Below are positions 46,596 to 53,956 of a stretch of DNA of 64,000 bases, piece after piece. Location: assembly GCF_014651035.1 (NCBI RefSeq), contig NZ_BMWC01000010.1:287140-351139 (forward strand), given 5' to 3'. Position numbers and translations under genes: made by a program. This stretch comes from Streptomyces lomondensis. GTDB taxonomy: Bacteria; Actinomycetota; Actinomycetes; Streptomycetales; Streptomycetaceae. Numbering within the stretch: position 1 is the stretch's first letter; the number at the start of each line of letters is the position of its first letter. The notes under the pieces are model-generated. The model did not search any database and had not been told where the DNA came from. It saw only the letters and a program-made list of their open reading frames with translations.

Positions 46596-48449
46596 CTACT
46601 CGCGGTCCTCGGCGGTGGCCCGCCGCCGCATCGCCGCGAAGGCGCCGAGCCCGCCCAGGATCACGACCCCCGCGACGACCCCGACCACGACCCCCGTGGA
46701 CGACGCGTTGTCCGAGGAACCGCCGGAGTCCGCCGGGACCGCCGACCACCAGCTCCAGTAGCCGTCCTGGCCGTAGATGTTGCCCGCCTTCGCCGGCATG
46801 GTCGTGATCGACTTGATCTGGTCCGTCCGGTAGGCCTCGACCGCGTTCGGATACGCCATGACGTTCATGTACCCGAGGTCGTACAGCCGCGACTCCATCT
46901 GCTTGACGATGTCCGCCCGTTTGGCGGGGTCGTACTCGGCGAGCTGCCGGGCGTAGAGCTCGTCGTACGTCTTGTCGCAGATGAAGTTGTCGGTCGCGCC
47001 CGTGTCCTCCGGGGTCGCCGGGAGCGCCCCGCAGGTGTGGATGGACAGCACGAAGTCCGGGTCGGGGTTGACCGACCAGCCGTCGAACGCCAGGTCGTAC
47101 TTGCCGGCGAGCCAGGGGTCGGTCACGTTGTCCAGGCAGTTGAGCCGGACGCCGATGCCGAGGTCGCCCCACCACTCCTGGAGGTACTTGCCGACCGCCT
47201 TGTCGTTCGGGTCGGTGGCGTGGCACAGGACGCGGTAGGTGATCGGCTTGCCGTCCTTGCCGACGCGCTTGCCGTCGCCGTTCTTCTTGTAACCCGCCTG
47301 GTCGAGCAGCCGGGCCGCCTCGGCCGGGTCGTACGCCAGCTTCTGGCTCGCCGTCGGCTTCCAGAAGTACTGCGAGAAGCGCGGCGGGATGTAGCCCTCG
47401 CCCTCGACGGCGTGCCCCTGGAACACCTTGTCGATGATGGCCTTGCGGTCCACGGCCATGAACAGCGCGTTGCGCACCCGCTGGTCCAGCAGGGAGGGAT
47501 GGCCGTCGCCGAACTTCTTTCCGTTCTTGGCCTTCGCGCCCGGGTTGGTGGCGAGGGCGTAGAAGCGGCGGCCGGGGGCGTCGTTGACCTTGATGTTCTC
47601 CGCGCCCTCCAGCGACGCCGCCTGAGCGGGCGTCAGGGACGGGGACCCGGCGACGAAGGACACCTCGCCCTTGCGCAGCGCGGACACGGCCGCGTCCTGG
47701 TCCTTGTAGTAGCGGAAGACCAGCTCGTCGAACTTCGGCGCCCCGCGCCAGAAGCTCTTGTTGGCCTTGAGGCGGACGTAGCTGTCGGCCTTGTAGCCGG
47801 TGAGCACGAACGGCCCGTTCCCCACGATCGGGAAGCTCTTGTCGTTGTTGAACTCGGAGAAGTCCGAGACCTTCTCCCACACGTGCTTCGGGACGATCGG
47901 CACGTCGAGCGCGGTCATCGTGGCCTGCGGCTTCTTCAGCTCGATGACCAGCTTGGTGGGGCTCGGGGCCGTCACCTTCCTGAAGTTCCCGACGTAGCTG
48001 CCGTTCGCCGTGGCCGCCCCGTCGTCGGTCATCATCTTGTTGAACGTCCACGCCGCGTCCTCGGCGGTGGCCTGCCTGCCGTCCGACCACGTCGAGTTGG
48101 AGCGGATCGTGTACGTCCAGGTCAGCTTGTCCGGCGACGACTCCCACTTGGTGGCCAGGCCCGGGATGGCGTGGTTGTCCTTGGGGTCGTAGTTGGTCAG
48201 GTACTCGTACATGAGCCGGTGGATGCTCGTGCTGAGCAGCCGGACCGCCAGGAACGGGCTGAGCGAGTCCACGCTCTGCGCGACCGCGACGGTCAGCACC
48301 TTCTTGCCGTCGTCGGCCGCCCGGGCCTGCCGGGGCGCCGGATCGAGCGGGGTCGCGAGACCGGCGGTGAGGGTGAGCGCGGCCGCCCCGGCCACGGCGA
48401 CGAGCCGGAGGCCGCGCGGGAGGCTGCGTGTCTGATCGTTCGTGCCCAT
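46596..48449 (-). CDS. Peptide-type ABC solute-binding protein with C-terminal membrane anchor
   Basis: Family 5 solute-binding protein of 617 residues, first gene of the leftward transporter operon. The ATG at 48449 has GAGG seven bases upstream. The signal peptide (hydrophobic VAVAGAAALTLTAGLA) has no lipobox cysteine and should be cleaved near ARA-ADD. The body shows the family patterns DGRQATAEDAAWTFNKMM, NGPFVLTGYK and FMAVDRKAII. After a Ser/Ala linker, the C-terminus has a transmembrane helix (GVVVGVVAGVVILGGLGAF) and an RRR stop-transfer patch, so the protein is tethered at its C-terminus instead of by lipid. The ligand is probably a peptide, but nickel, opine or oligosaccharide ligands occur in the family. 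Confidence 0.9.
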   Translation of the reverse strand: MGTNDQTRSLPRGLRLVAVAGAAALTLTAGLATPLDPAPRQARAADDGKKVLTVAVAQSVDSLSPFLAVRLLSTSIHRLMYEYLTNYDPKDNHAIPGLATKWESSPDKLTWTYTIRSNSTWSDGRQATAEDAAWTFNKMMTDDGAATANGSYVGNFRKVTAPSPTKLVIELKKPQATMTALDVPIVPKHVWEKVSDFSEFNNDKSFPIVGNGPFVLTGYKADSYVRLKANKSFWRGAPKFDELVFRYYKDQDAAVSALRKGEVSFVAGSPSLTPAQAASLEGAENIKVNDAPGRRFYALATNPGAKAKNGKKFGDGHPSLLDQRVRNALFMAVDRKAIIDKVFQGHAVEGEGYIPPRFSQYFWKPTASQKLAYDPAEAARLLDQAGYKKNGDGKRVGKDGKPITYRVLCHATDPNDKAVGKYLQEWWGDLGIGVRLNCLDNVTDPWLAGKYDLAFDGWSVNPDPDFVLSIHTCGALPATPEDTGATDNFICDKTYDELYARQLAEYDPAKRADIVKQMESRLYDLGYMNVMAYPNAVEAYRTDQIKSITTMPAKAGNIYGQDGYWSWWSAVPADSGGSSDNASSTGVVVGVVAGVVILGGLGAFAAMRRRATAEDRE

Positions 48450-48670
48450 GGTCGGACCTCGCGTCATCGCTCGGACGGGAAGGACGGGTTGATCAGCTGT
48501 CAGTGGATGCTGAGTGTGTATCAGCGGCCGTCTCCACCCGTCAACGGCGCATTCACCCCTTGTGGCCTGCGGAAATAACGAATTGGCGAGCTTTTCGTGC
48601 CCATTGGTGGAGACCACTGACGCGCTCCTGGCCAGGGCCTGGCAACGGATTTCGCCCATGGACGCGCCGC

Positions 48671-48730
48671 GGCCCGCGCCGAGACGGAACGGCGCGGGCC
48701 ACAAAGGGACCGGCCCCTCGAAAGGGGCCG
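48671..48730 (-). terminator. Tandem terminator hairpins after the EspI-like gene
   Basis: Two hairpins: GGCCCGCGCCG with its perfect 11-bp complement (48671-48681 with 48690-48700, 8-base loop), and CGGCCCCT/AGGGGCCG (48711-48718 with 48723-48730, 4-base loop). They follow the leftward EspI-like gene. The remaining bases up to 48450 hold the promoter region of the transporter operon and no gene. Confidence 0.75.
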
Positions 48731-48744
48731 ATCGGGTGAGCTGA

Positions 48745-51700
48745 TTACTGCGTCGGAGGCGGGGGCGGCGGGGTCTGCCCGTCGGGCTGGGCCGGGTATC
48801 CCGGCTGCCCGTGCTGACCGGGCTGGGGATAGCCGTAGCCCGGCTGCGGGGGCGCGGCCGGGGGCTGTCCGGGCTGGGGATACGGCTGCCCGGGCTGGAA
48901 CGGCGGCTGCCCCGGCTGTCCCGGCTGCTGCGGGTAGGGCTGGCCCGCGGCCTGCGGATACGGCTGACCCGGCTGGGCCGGGGGCTGCTGGCCCGGCTGG
49001 GCGTACGGCTGGCCGGGCTGCGGTTGCGGTTGCGGCTGCGGCGGGTACGGGCCGGGCTGCCCGGGGATCTGCTGGCCCGGAGCCGGCTGGCCGGGGCCCG
49101 GCTGCTGGCCGGGATACGGAGGCTGGGGTTGGCCCGGGACGGGCTGGCCGGGCAGCGGCGGGGCGGCCACCGGCGGCGGGTTGCCGTCGGACGTCCACAG
49201 GCCGTGCATCTGCTGGTGGCGGACGAAGTCCTCGGCGACCATCGCCGCGAGGTTGAAGTACGCCTCCCGCACCTTCGGCCGCATCATGTCGAGGTCGACC
49301 TCGGCACCGGCGGCCAGATGCTCGTCGAACGGCACGACGATGACACCCCGGCAGCGCGTCTCGAAGTGCGCCACGATGTCCTCGACCTTGATCATCTTGC
49401 CGGTCTCGCGCACTCCGGAGATGACGGTGATGGACCGCGAGACGAGGTCGGAGTACCCGTGCGCCGACAGCCAGTCCAGCGTCGTGCTCGCGCTGCTCGC
49501 CCCGTCCACGGACGGCGTCGAGATGATGATGAGCTGGTCGGCGAGGTCCAGCACACCGCGCATGGCGCTGTAGAGCAGACCGGTGCCGGAGTCGGTGAGG
49601 ATCACCGGGTACTGCTTGCCCAGCACGTCGATCGCGCGCCGGTAGTCCTCGTCGTTGAAGGTCGTGGACACGGCCGGGTCGACGTCGTTGGCGATGATCT
49701 CCAGCCCGGACGGCGCCTGGGAGGTGAACCGCCGGATGTCCATGTACGAGTTGAGGTACGGGATCGCCTGCACGAGGTCACGGATGGTGGCCCCCGTCTC
49801 GCGCCGCACGCGGCGCCCGAGAGTGCCCGCGTCCGGGTTGGCGTCGATCGCGAGGATCTTGTCCTGCCGCTCGGTGGCGAGTGTGGAGCCCAGCGCGGTG
49901 GTGGTCGTCGTCTTGCCGACACCGCCCTTGAGGCTGATCACGGCGATCCGGTAGCAGGAGAGCACGGGCGTACGGATCAGCTCCAGCTTCCGCTGCCGCT
50001 CGGCCTCCTCCTTCTTCCCACCGATCTTGAACCGACCGCCGCCGGCCACCGGACGGCTGCTCTTCGCCTTCTGCTTCTTGCTGTTGAGCAGCCGGTCGGA
50101 CGACAGCTCCACGGCGGCGGTGTAACCGAGCGGCGCGGCACCGGGGTTGGTCGGCTGCCGCTGGTCGTGCTGCATGGGCTGCGGCCAGGCGGCACCGGTG
50201 CGGGGATCCACGGGCTGCTGCGGCTGCCCGGGATGCGCGGGCTGCCCACCGGGCTGCGGCTGGGCCTGCGGGGGCACGCCGGGGTGGGCCTGGGCCTGGG
50301 ACTGCTGGGCGGACGGCTGCGGGAAGCCGTATCCGCCTTGGGCGTTGGGGACGCCGGGGTGGGGGAAGCCGTAACCGTCCTGGGGGTTGGGGGCGGCCGG
50401 GGCGGGGGCGCCCTGCTGCGGGAAGCCGTAGCCGCCCTGCGGGTCGGGCGCGGGGGCGGGCGGGGTGTCGGGCTGCCGGGCGGGGGACTGTTGTGCAGCC
50501 GGGGCTGGGGCCGGGGCCGGGGCGCCGGGGTGCGGGAAACCGTAGCCGCTCTGCGGGCCGTCCTGCTGCTGGATCCGAGGCTGCTGGACCGGAGGCTGCT
50601 GGGCGGGTGCGCCCGGGTGGGGGAAGCCGTAGCCGCCCTGCGCGTTCGGTGCCGGGGCGCCGGGGTGCGGGAAGCCGTAGCCGCCGGAGTGCGGCGCGGG
50701 CTGGGCGGGCGGCTGGTTCGGCGGCGTCGGTGCGGCCTGCGGGTTCCACGCGGCGGGCGCGGGCTGCGGCACCTGCGGCTGGAACGGCGGCTGCTGGGCC
50801 GGTACCGACGGCTGGGGCGGCACGGGCGGCTGCCCCTGGGCGGCCGTCGGCTGCGGTTGCGGTTGCGCGGGCGCGTTCGGGTCCGTGGACTGTGTCTGCG
50901 GCTGTGGCTGGTGCTGCGGCTGCGCGGGCCACTGGCTCGCGGGCGCAGGGGCGGCCGGCTGGTACGACGGCGGCAGCGGCGGCACGCCCTGCGGTGCCGG
51001 GGGAGTCCAGGCGGGCTGGGCGTCGGACGGGCCCGGCACGGGGGCATCCTGCGGGGTGCTGTCCTCAGGTGCGGCGTCGGTGGCGGGCACGGCGTCCACG
51101 GGCGACGGGGCGTCGGCCGGCTCGGGAGCAGCCGGGGCGGCATCCGCGGGCACGGCATCCTGAGGTTCGGCGTCCTGCGGCTCGGCGTCGTCAGCCTCCG
51201 CCTTCACCTCCGAAGCCGCGTCCTCCGACGCCGACACGGCAGGTTCCACGTCCTCCGGGTCGGCGACATCCGAGGCAGGGGCGTCCGCAACGTCATCGGC
51301 ATCATTGGCCTCGGAGGAACCACTGTCGCCGTCCTCGTCGGCATCGACGGGCGCGCCCTCGACGTCACCACCGGAGTCCTCGTCCGGCACGACCGAGTCG
51401 TCTTCGTCCTTGACCTGGCCCTCGGCCTCGTCCTCGTCCTGGGCCTCGGTCTTGGCCCTGTCCTCGTCCTGGTCGTCGTCGGTCGACTCCAGCCGCGCCT
51501 CGACCGCCGCGGCACGCTCCGCGATCTCCCGCTTCAGGGCGACGGCGGAGAAACGCATGGTGGCGCCGCTCTCCAGATCACCGTTCCCGGACTCCGCTTC
51601 GTCGGAAGCCGGAGCAGGCGGAGTGTCCGGAGCAGGAGCAGCCGGAGCCGGCGGCGTCCACTGCGCCTGATACCCGCCGACCGGGATGTTCGGCACGGCC

Positions 51701-52314
51701 GTAGGGGAGGCCGGATCAGCCGCAGGCGCCTCGGTCCGTTCCTGAGGCTCTGCGCCCTGCGGTTGCGATCCCTGCTGCTGTGCCCCCTGCGGCTCGAAGC
51801 CCACCGGAAGCCTGGGCACGGCGGCGGGCCCCCCGGTGGACGCCGCGGGCGGGGTGAACGGCGCACCCGGCGCGGGCGCGGCAGGCGCGGGCGGTGTGAA
51901 CGGAGCACCGGGAGCGGGCGGCGGCGCGGGCGGCGTGAAAGGCGCCCCGGGCGCCGGAGCGGGCGTGGCGGCCGGCCGCGAACCGGACGAGTGCCCTCCA
52001 GAGGGATTCGCGTGCGGCGGCGGAGTGAGCCCCGGCAGCGGCGGAACCGGCCCCTTCGGCGCAGCGGGAGCCCCAGACGCACCGGAACTCGCGGACGCAC
52101 CTGAACCCGCGGGCGCCCCCGAAGCACTGGAGTCCTCGGACGCCCCCGCCCCCTGCCCCGAGCTCGAACTCCCCGAGGCGTTCTGCGTGTACCAGGCAGG
52201 CGGCGCGTAGTCGATGGTGAACTCGCCCGTCACCTCTGCTGCGGACTCCGCGTCGGGCTGGTCATCGCCGGGTGTCGCCCAGCCCCCGCGGATCCCGTCC
52301 CGATCGCTGCTCAC
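48745..52314 (-). CDS. EspI-like proline-rich MinD/ParA-type ATPase
   Basis: Protein of 1189 residues from the GTG at 52314, which has GGAGG six bases before it. About 780 residues of low-complexity Pro/Ala/Gln-rich sequence come first, including an acidic block and six copies of a G-Y-G-F-P-x-P-G motif. A MinD/ParA-type ATPase follows (about residues 790-1040) with the deviant Walker A SLKGGVGKTTTT, ILAIDANPDAGTLG and VILTDSGTGLL. A Pro/Gly/Gln-rich tail of about 145 residues ends the chain. The layout, a proline-rich arm with a MinD-like ATPase, is that of EspI of mycobacterial type VII secretion loci. In Streptomyces coelicolor the homologous gene flanks an esx cluster (recalled, not checked). 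No EsxA/B, EccB, EccC, EccD or MycP gene is seen in this window. Confidence 0.8.
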   Translation of the reverse strand: MSSDRDGIRGGWATPGDDQPDAESAAEVTGEFTIDYAPPAWYTQNASGSSSSGQGAGASEDSSASGAPAGSGASASSGASGAPAAPKGPVPPLPGLTPPPHANPSGGHSSGSRPAATPAPAPGAPFTPPAPPPAPGAPFTPPAPAAPAPGAPFTPPAASTGGPAAVPRLPVGFEPQGAQQQGSQPQGAEPQERTEAPAADPASPTAVPNIPVGGYQAQWTPPAPAAPAPDTPPAPASDEAESGNGDLESGATMRFSAVALKREIAERAAAVEARLESTDDDQDEDRAKTEAQDEDEAEGQVKDEDDSVVPDEDSGGDVEGAPVDADEDGDSGSSEANDADDVADAPASDVADPEDVEPAVSASEDAASEVKAEADDAEPQDAEPQDAVPADAAPAAPEPADAPSPVDAVPATDAAPEDSTPQDAPVPGPSDAQPAWTPPAPQGVPPLPPSYQPAAPAPASQWPAQPQHQPQPQTQSTDPNAPAQPQPQPTAAQGQPPVPPQPSVPAQQPPFQPQVPQPAPAAWNPQAAPTPPNQPPAQPAPHSGGYGFPHPGAPAPNAQGGYGFPHPGAPAQQPPVQQPRIQQQDGPQSGYGFPHPGAPAPAPAPAAQQSPARQPDTPPAPAPDPQGGYGFPQQGAPAPAAPNPQDGYGFPHPGVPNAQGGYGFPQPSAQQSQAQAHPGVPPQAQPQPGGQPAHPGQPQQPVDPRTGAAWPQPMQHDQRQPTNPGAAPLGYTAAVELSSDRLLNSKKQKAKSSRPVAGGGRFKIGGKKEEAERQRKLELIRTPVLSCYRIAVISLKGGVGKTTTTTALGSTLATERQDKILAIDANPDAGTLGRRVRRETGATIRDLVQAIPYLNSYMDIRRFTSQAPSGLEIIANDVDPAVSTTFNDEDYRRAIDVLGKQYPVILTDSGTGLLYSAMRGVLDLADQLIIISTPSVDGASSASTTLDWLSAHGYSDLVSRSITVISGVRETGKMIKVEDIVAHFETRCRGVIVVPFDEHLAAGAEVDLDMMRPKVREAYFNLAAMVAEDFVRHQQMHGLWTSDGNPPPVAAPPLPGQPVPGQPQPPYPGQQPGPGQPAPGQQIPGQPGPYPPQPQPQPQPGQPYAQPGQQPPAQPGQPYPQAAGQPYPQQPGQPGQPPFQPGQPYPQPGQPPAAPPQPGYGYPQPGQHGQPGYPAQPDGQTPPPPPPTQ
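50318..50690 (-). repeat. Degenerate tandem repeat coding GYGFPxPG motifs
   Basis: Six copies of a short motif (on the plus strand around GGGAAGCCGTAGCCGCC) at irregular spacing of roughly 40-110 bp encode the G-Y-G-F-P-[HQ]-[PQ]-[GS] segments in the arm of the EspI-like protein. Repeats of this sort are prone to length change by slippage. Confidence 0.65.
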
Positions 52315-52794
52315 AGTGTTCCTCCTGGTGTGGTCGAGCACCCTCATGCCGTGCTGGGGCGACCCTTGCTTGTCGTCCGACGTCGTGCGAAGTCGTTTGA
52401 GGCGTACCGAGGTCGTCCGAGGCAGTCCGCTCCACCGGATCCCCCGCTCTCCCCCTGGGACACCGACGCCCACTCCACGGGTTCTGGCGTCGCGCCCCGT
52501 CCCAGCCTAATCACCACAAGCCCCGCCCCGGCAGGCCCGTCCACCCCCGAGCAGCTGTCCGCCGCGTCACAACCTGCCCAGAAGCTGCCCGGAAGTGACG
52601 TACCCAGCACACACTTTGGTGAACAAAAGGGGCGATAACCGTGAAGAACTCGAACCGCCTTGCCCTCTGGGCGCTTTGACGACCGCGCCGGGAAACGCGA
52701 CGAGGGGCGGCCGCTCACCGGCTCACCCCTCGTCGTGCACCACTGCGCCTGCTGCCCGCGCGCCTACTGCCCGTGGCACCTACAGCCCGCGCAC
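52315..52794. other. Gene-free stretch upstream of the EspI-like gene
   Basis: These 480 bp contain the promoter side of the EspI-like gene (52315 to about 52650) and the terminator of the DUF397 gene on the right. Repeated GTCGT/CCGAGG words are present near 52370-52425. No coding frame here has a credible start, composition or family match. Confidence 0.5.
52698..52745 (-). terminator. Terminator hairpin after the DUF397 gene
   Basis: A perfect 10-bp stem CGACGAGGGG/CCCCTCGTCG (52698-52707 with 52736-52745) with a 28-base GC-rich loop, 50 bp past the DUF397 stop in the leftward direction. Confidence 0.6.
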
Positions 52795-53091
52795 CTACTG
52801 CCCGGCCTGGAGCCCTCCGTCGGACGACCGCGGTTCCAGATCAAACTCCCCGTCCCGCGCCCCCAGCACGAACGCCCGCCACTCCGCGTCCGTGTAGCGC
52901 AGCACCGTGTCCGGGTCGAGCGAGGACCGCATGGCCACGGCCCCCTCGGGCAGGTAGGCGATCTCGACCCGCTCCTCGTGCTCCTCGGTGCCCGGCGCGC
53001 AGTGCCACTCGACACCGGAGATGTCGAGGGCGTAGAGCTCGTCCCGCTCCCGCTCCTTGCGTGCCTTGATCTCCTCAGCCGTCTCCGCCAT
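52795..53091 (-). CDS. DUF397-type small protein
   Basis: Protein of 98 residues beginning at the ATG at 53091. It has the DUF397 pattern: WHCAPGTEEHEERVEIAYLPEGAVAMRSSLDPDTVLRYTDAEWRAFVLGARDGEFD in outline, namely a short strand, a D-S-x-D-P-like turn and the terminal W-x-x-F-x-x-G-x-x-D-G-E-F. These proteins usually sit next to an XRE-type helix-turn-helix partner and act as its small modulator. No such partner is adjacent here. A charged N-terminal helix (KARKERERDEL) is unusual. Confidence 0.7.
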   Translation of the reverse strand: MAETAEEIKARKERERDELYALDISGVEWHCAPGTEEHEERVEIAYLPEGAVAMRSSLDPDTVLRYTDAEWRAFVLGARDGEFDLEPRSSDGGLQAGQ

Positions 53092-53355
53092 GCCGCAGCG
53101 ACCCCTTCCCGACGTACGAACGATCAGCCCGCCCACCCTAGTGGCCCGCTCCGCCCCGTCCGGGAGGTTCGGGGGCCAGGGCAAAGAGGCCCCCGACCGC
53201 CTGGTACCCTGGTCGACGGCCGTTTGTGTACGCACCCCCGGAGCCCATCGCCCTGGAGGCCGCGCCCAGCGGATCCCCGCCTTCCGAGTCATGGAAGCTC
53301 CCCCGAGAAGCAGACCGGGGGCACTCGGTGGCTATCCACAGTATGAGGAGTACGC

Positions 53356-53643
53356 GTGTCGCTCGACGCCGCTACGAAGAAGCAGATCATGTCCGAGTTC
53401 GGTACCAAGGAGGGTGACACCGGCTCCCCCGAGGTCCAGGTCGCTCTGCTGTCGCGTCGGATCTCCGACCTGACCGAGCACCTCAAGACCCACAAGCACG
53501 ACCACCACTCCCGCCGTGGCCTGCTGATCCTGGTGGGTCAGCGCCGCCGCCTTCTCCAGTACCTGGCGAAGAAGGACATCCAGCGCTTCCGTGCGCTGGT
53601 CGACCGCCTCGGCATCCGCCGCGGTGCGGCGGGCGCCAAGTAA
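53356..53643 (+). CDS. rpsO: 30S ribosomal protein S15
   Basis: S15, 95 residues, binds 16S rRNA and helps form the platform of the small subunit. Conserved segments are TGSPEVQVALLSRRISDLTEHLKTHKHDHHSRRGLL in outline and the LDYL-like QYLAKKDIQRFRALV. The GTG start has GAGGAG six bases before it. It precedes pnp in the classic rpsO-pnp arrangement. Confidence 0.97.
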   Translation: MSLDAATKKQIMSEFGTKEGDTGSPEVQVALLSRRISDLTEHLKTHKHDHHSRRGLLILVGQRRRLLQYLAKKDIQRFRALVDRLGIRRGAAGAK

Positions 53644-53956
53644 GACGCCGTGAAGGGAGCGGTTCCCGGGAGAAACGGGACCGCTCCCTTTGCTGTACGT
53701 GGGTACCTGTACGTGCGGAGTGTCACCACCCCTTTGTAGTGTGGTAGCACAACGCAATACGGACGACACAGCACGACAAGAAGAGGAGAGGCGCTCCAAG
53801 CCGCCGCCGGTCCTCGGTAGTGGCCCCCGGGGGAAAGCGAACCCCGGGTGCTTCGATCGAAGACCGGCCCGCACAGCACGGCGCGCTTCTCCGCAACCGT
53901 CCCCCTGCCACACGGGCAGCGGGGACGAAAGACGACAAGTAACGGAGAAAACGCTA
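53644..53956 (+). promoter_or_regulatory. Structured rpsO-pnp intergenic / pnp leader
   Basis: This 313-bp gap has no gene. After the intergenic hairpin comes an A+T-richer stretch (about 53730-53790) that may hold a pnp promoter. A second region (about 53808-53866) can fold with CCGGTC/GACCGG ends and CCCCGGG/CCCGGGG-type inner arms. Such leaders are where PNPase autoregulation acts in other bacteria. Confidence 0.5.
53655..53688 (+). terminator. rpsO-pnp intergenic hairpin
   Basis: A stem of about 13 bp with one bulged T (53655-53668 with 53676-53688) followed by TTTGCTG. In Streptomyces coelicolor a hairpin between rpsO and pnp weakens read-through and is an RNase III processing site (established there, recalled). 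The sequence here fits both roles. Confidence 0.75.

Noticed and set aside
48811..52104. 1097-codon plus-strand frame opposite the EspI-like gene
   Set aside because: It reads as Leu/Arg/Gly low-complexity sequence mirroring the proline-rich arm; the opposite strand has a clear MinD-type ATPase and ribosome site.
53170..53195. 8-bp CGGGGGCC/GGCCCCCG hairpin upstream of rpsO as a terminator
   Set aside because: It lies between two divergent start codons, so there is no transcript for it to end; it may belong to the rpsO promoter or leader, but no clear role can be assigned.
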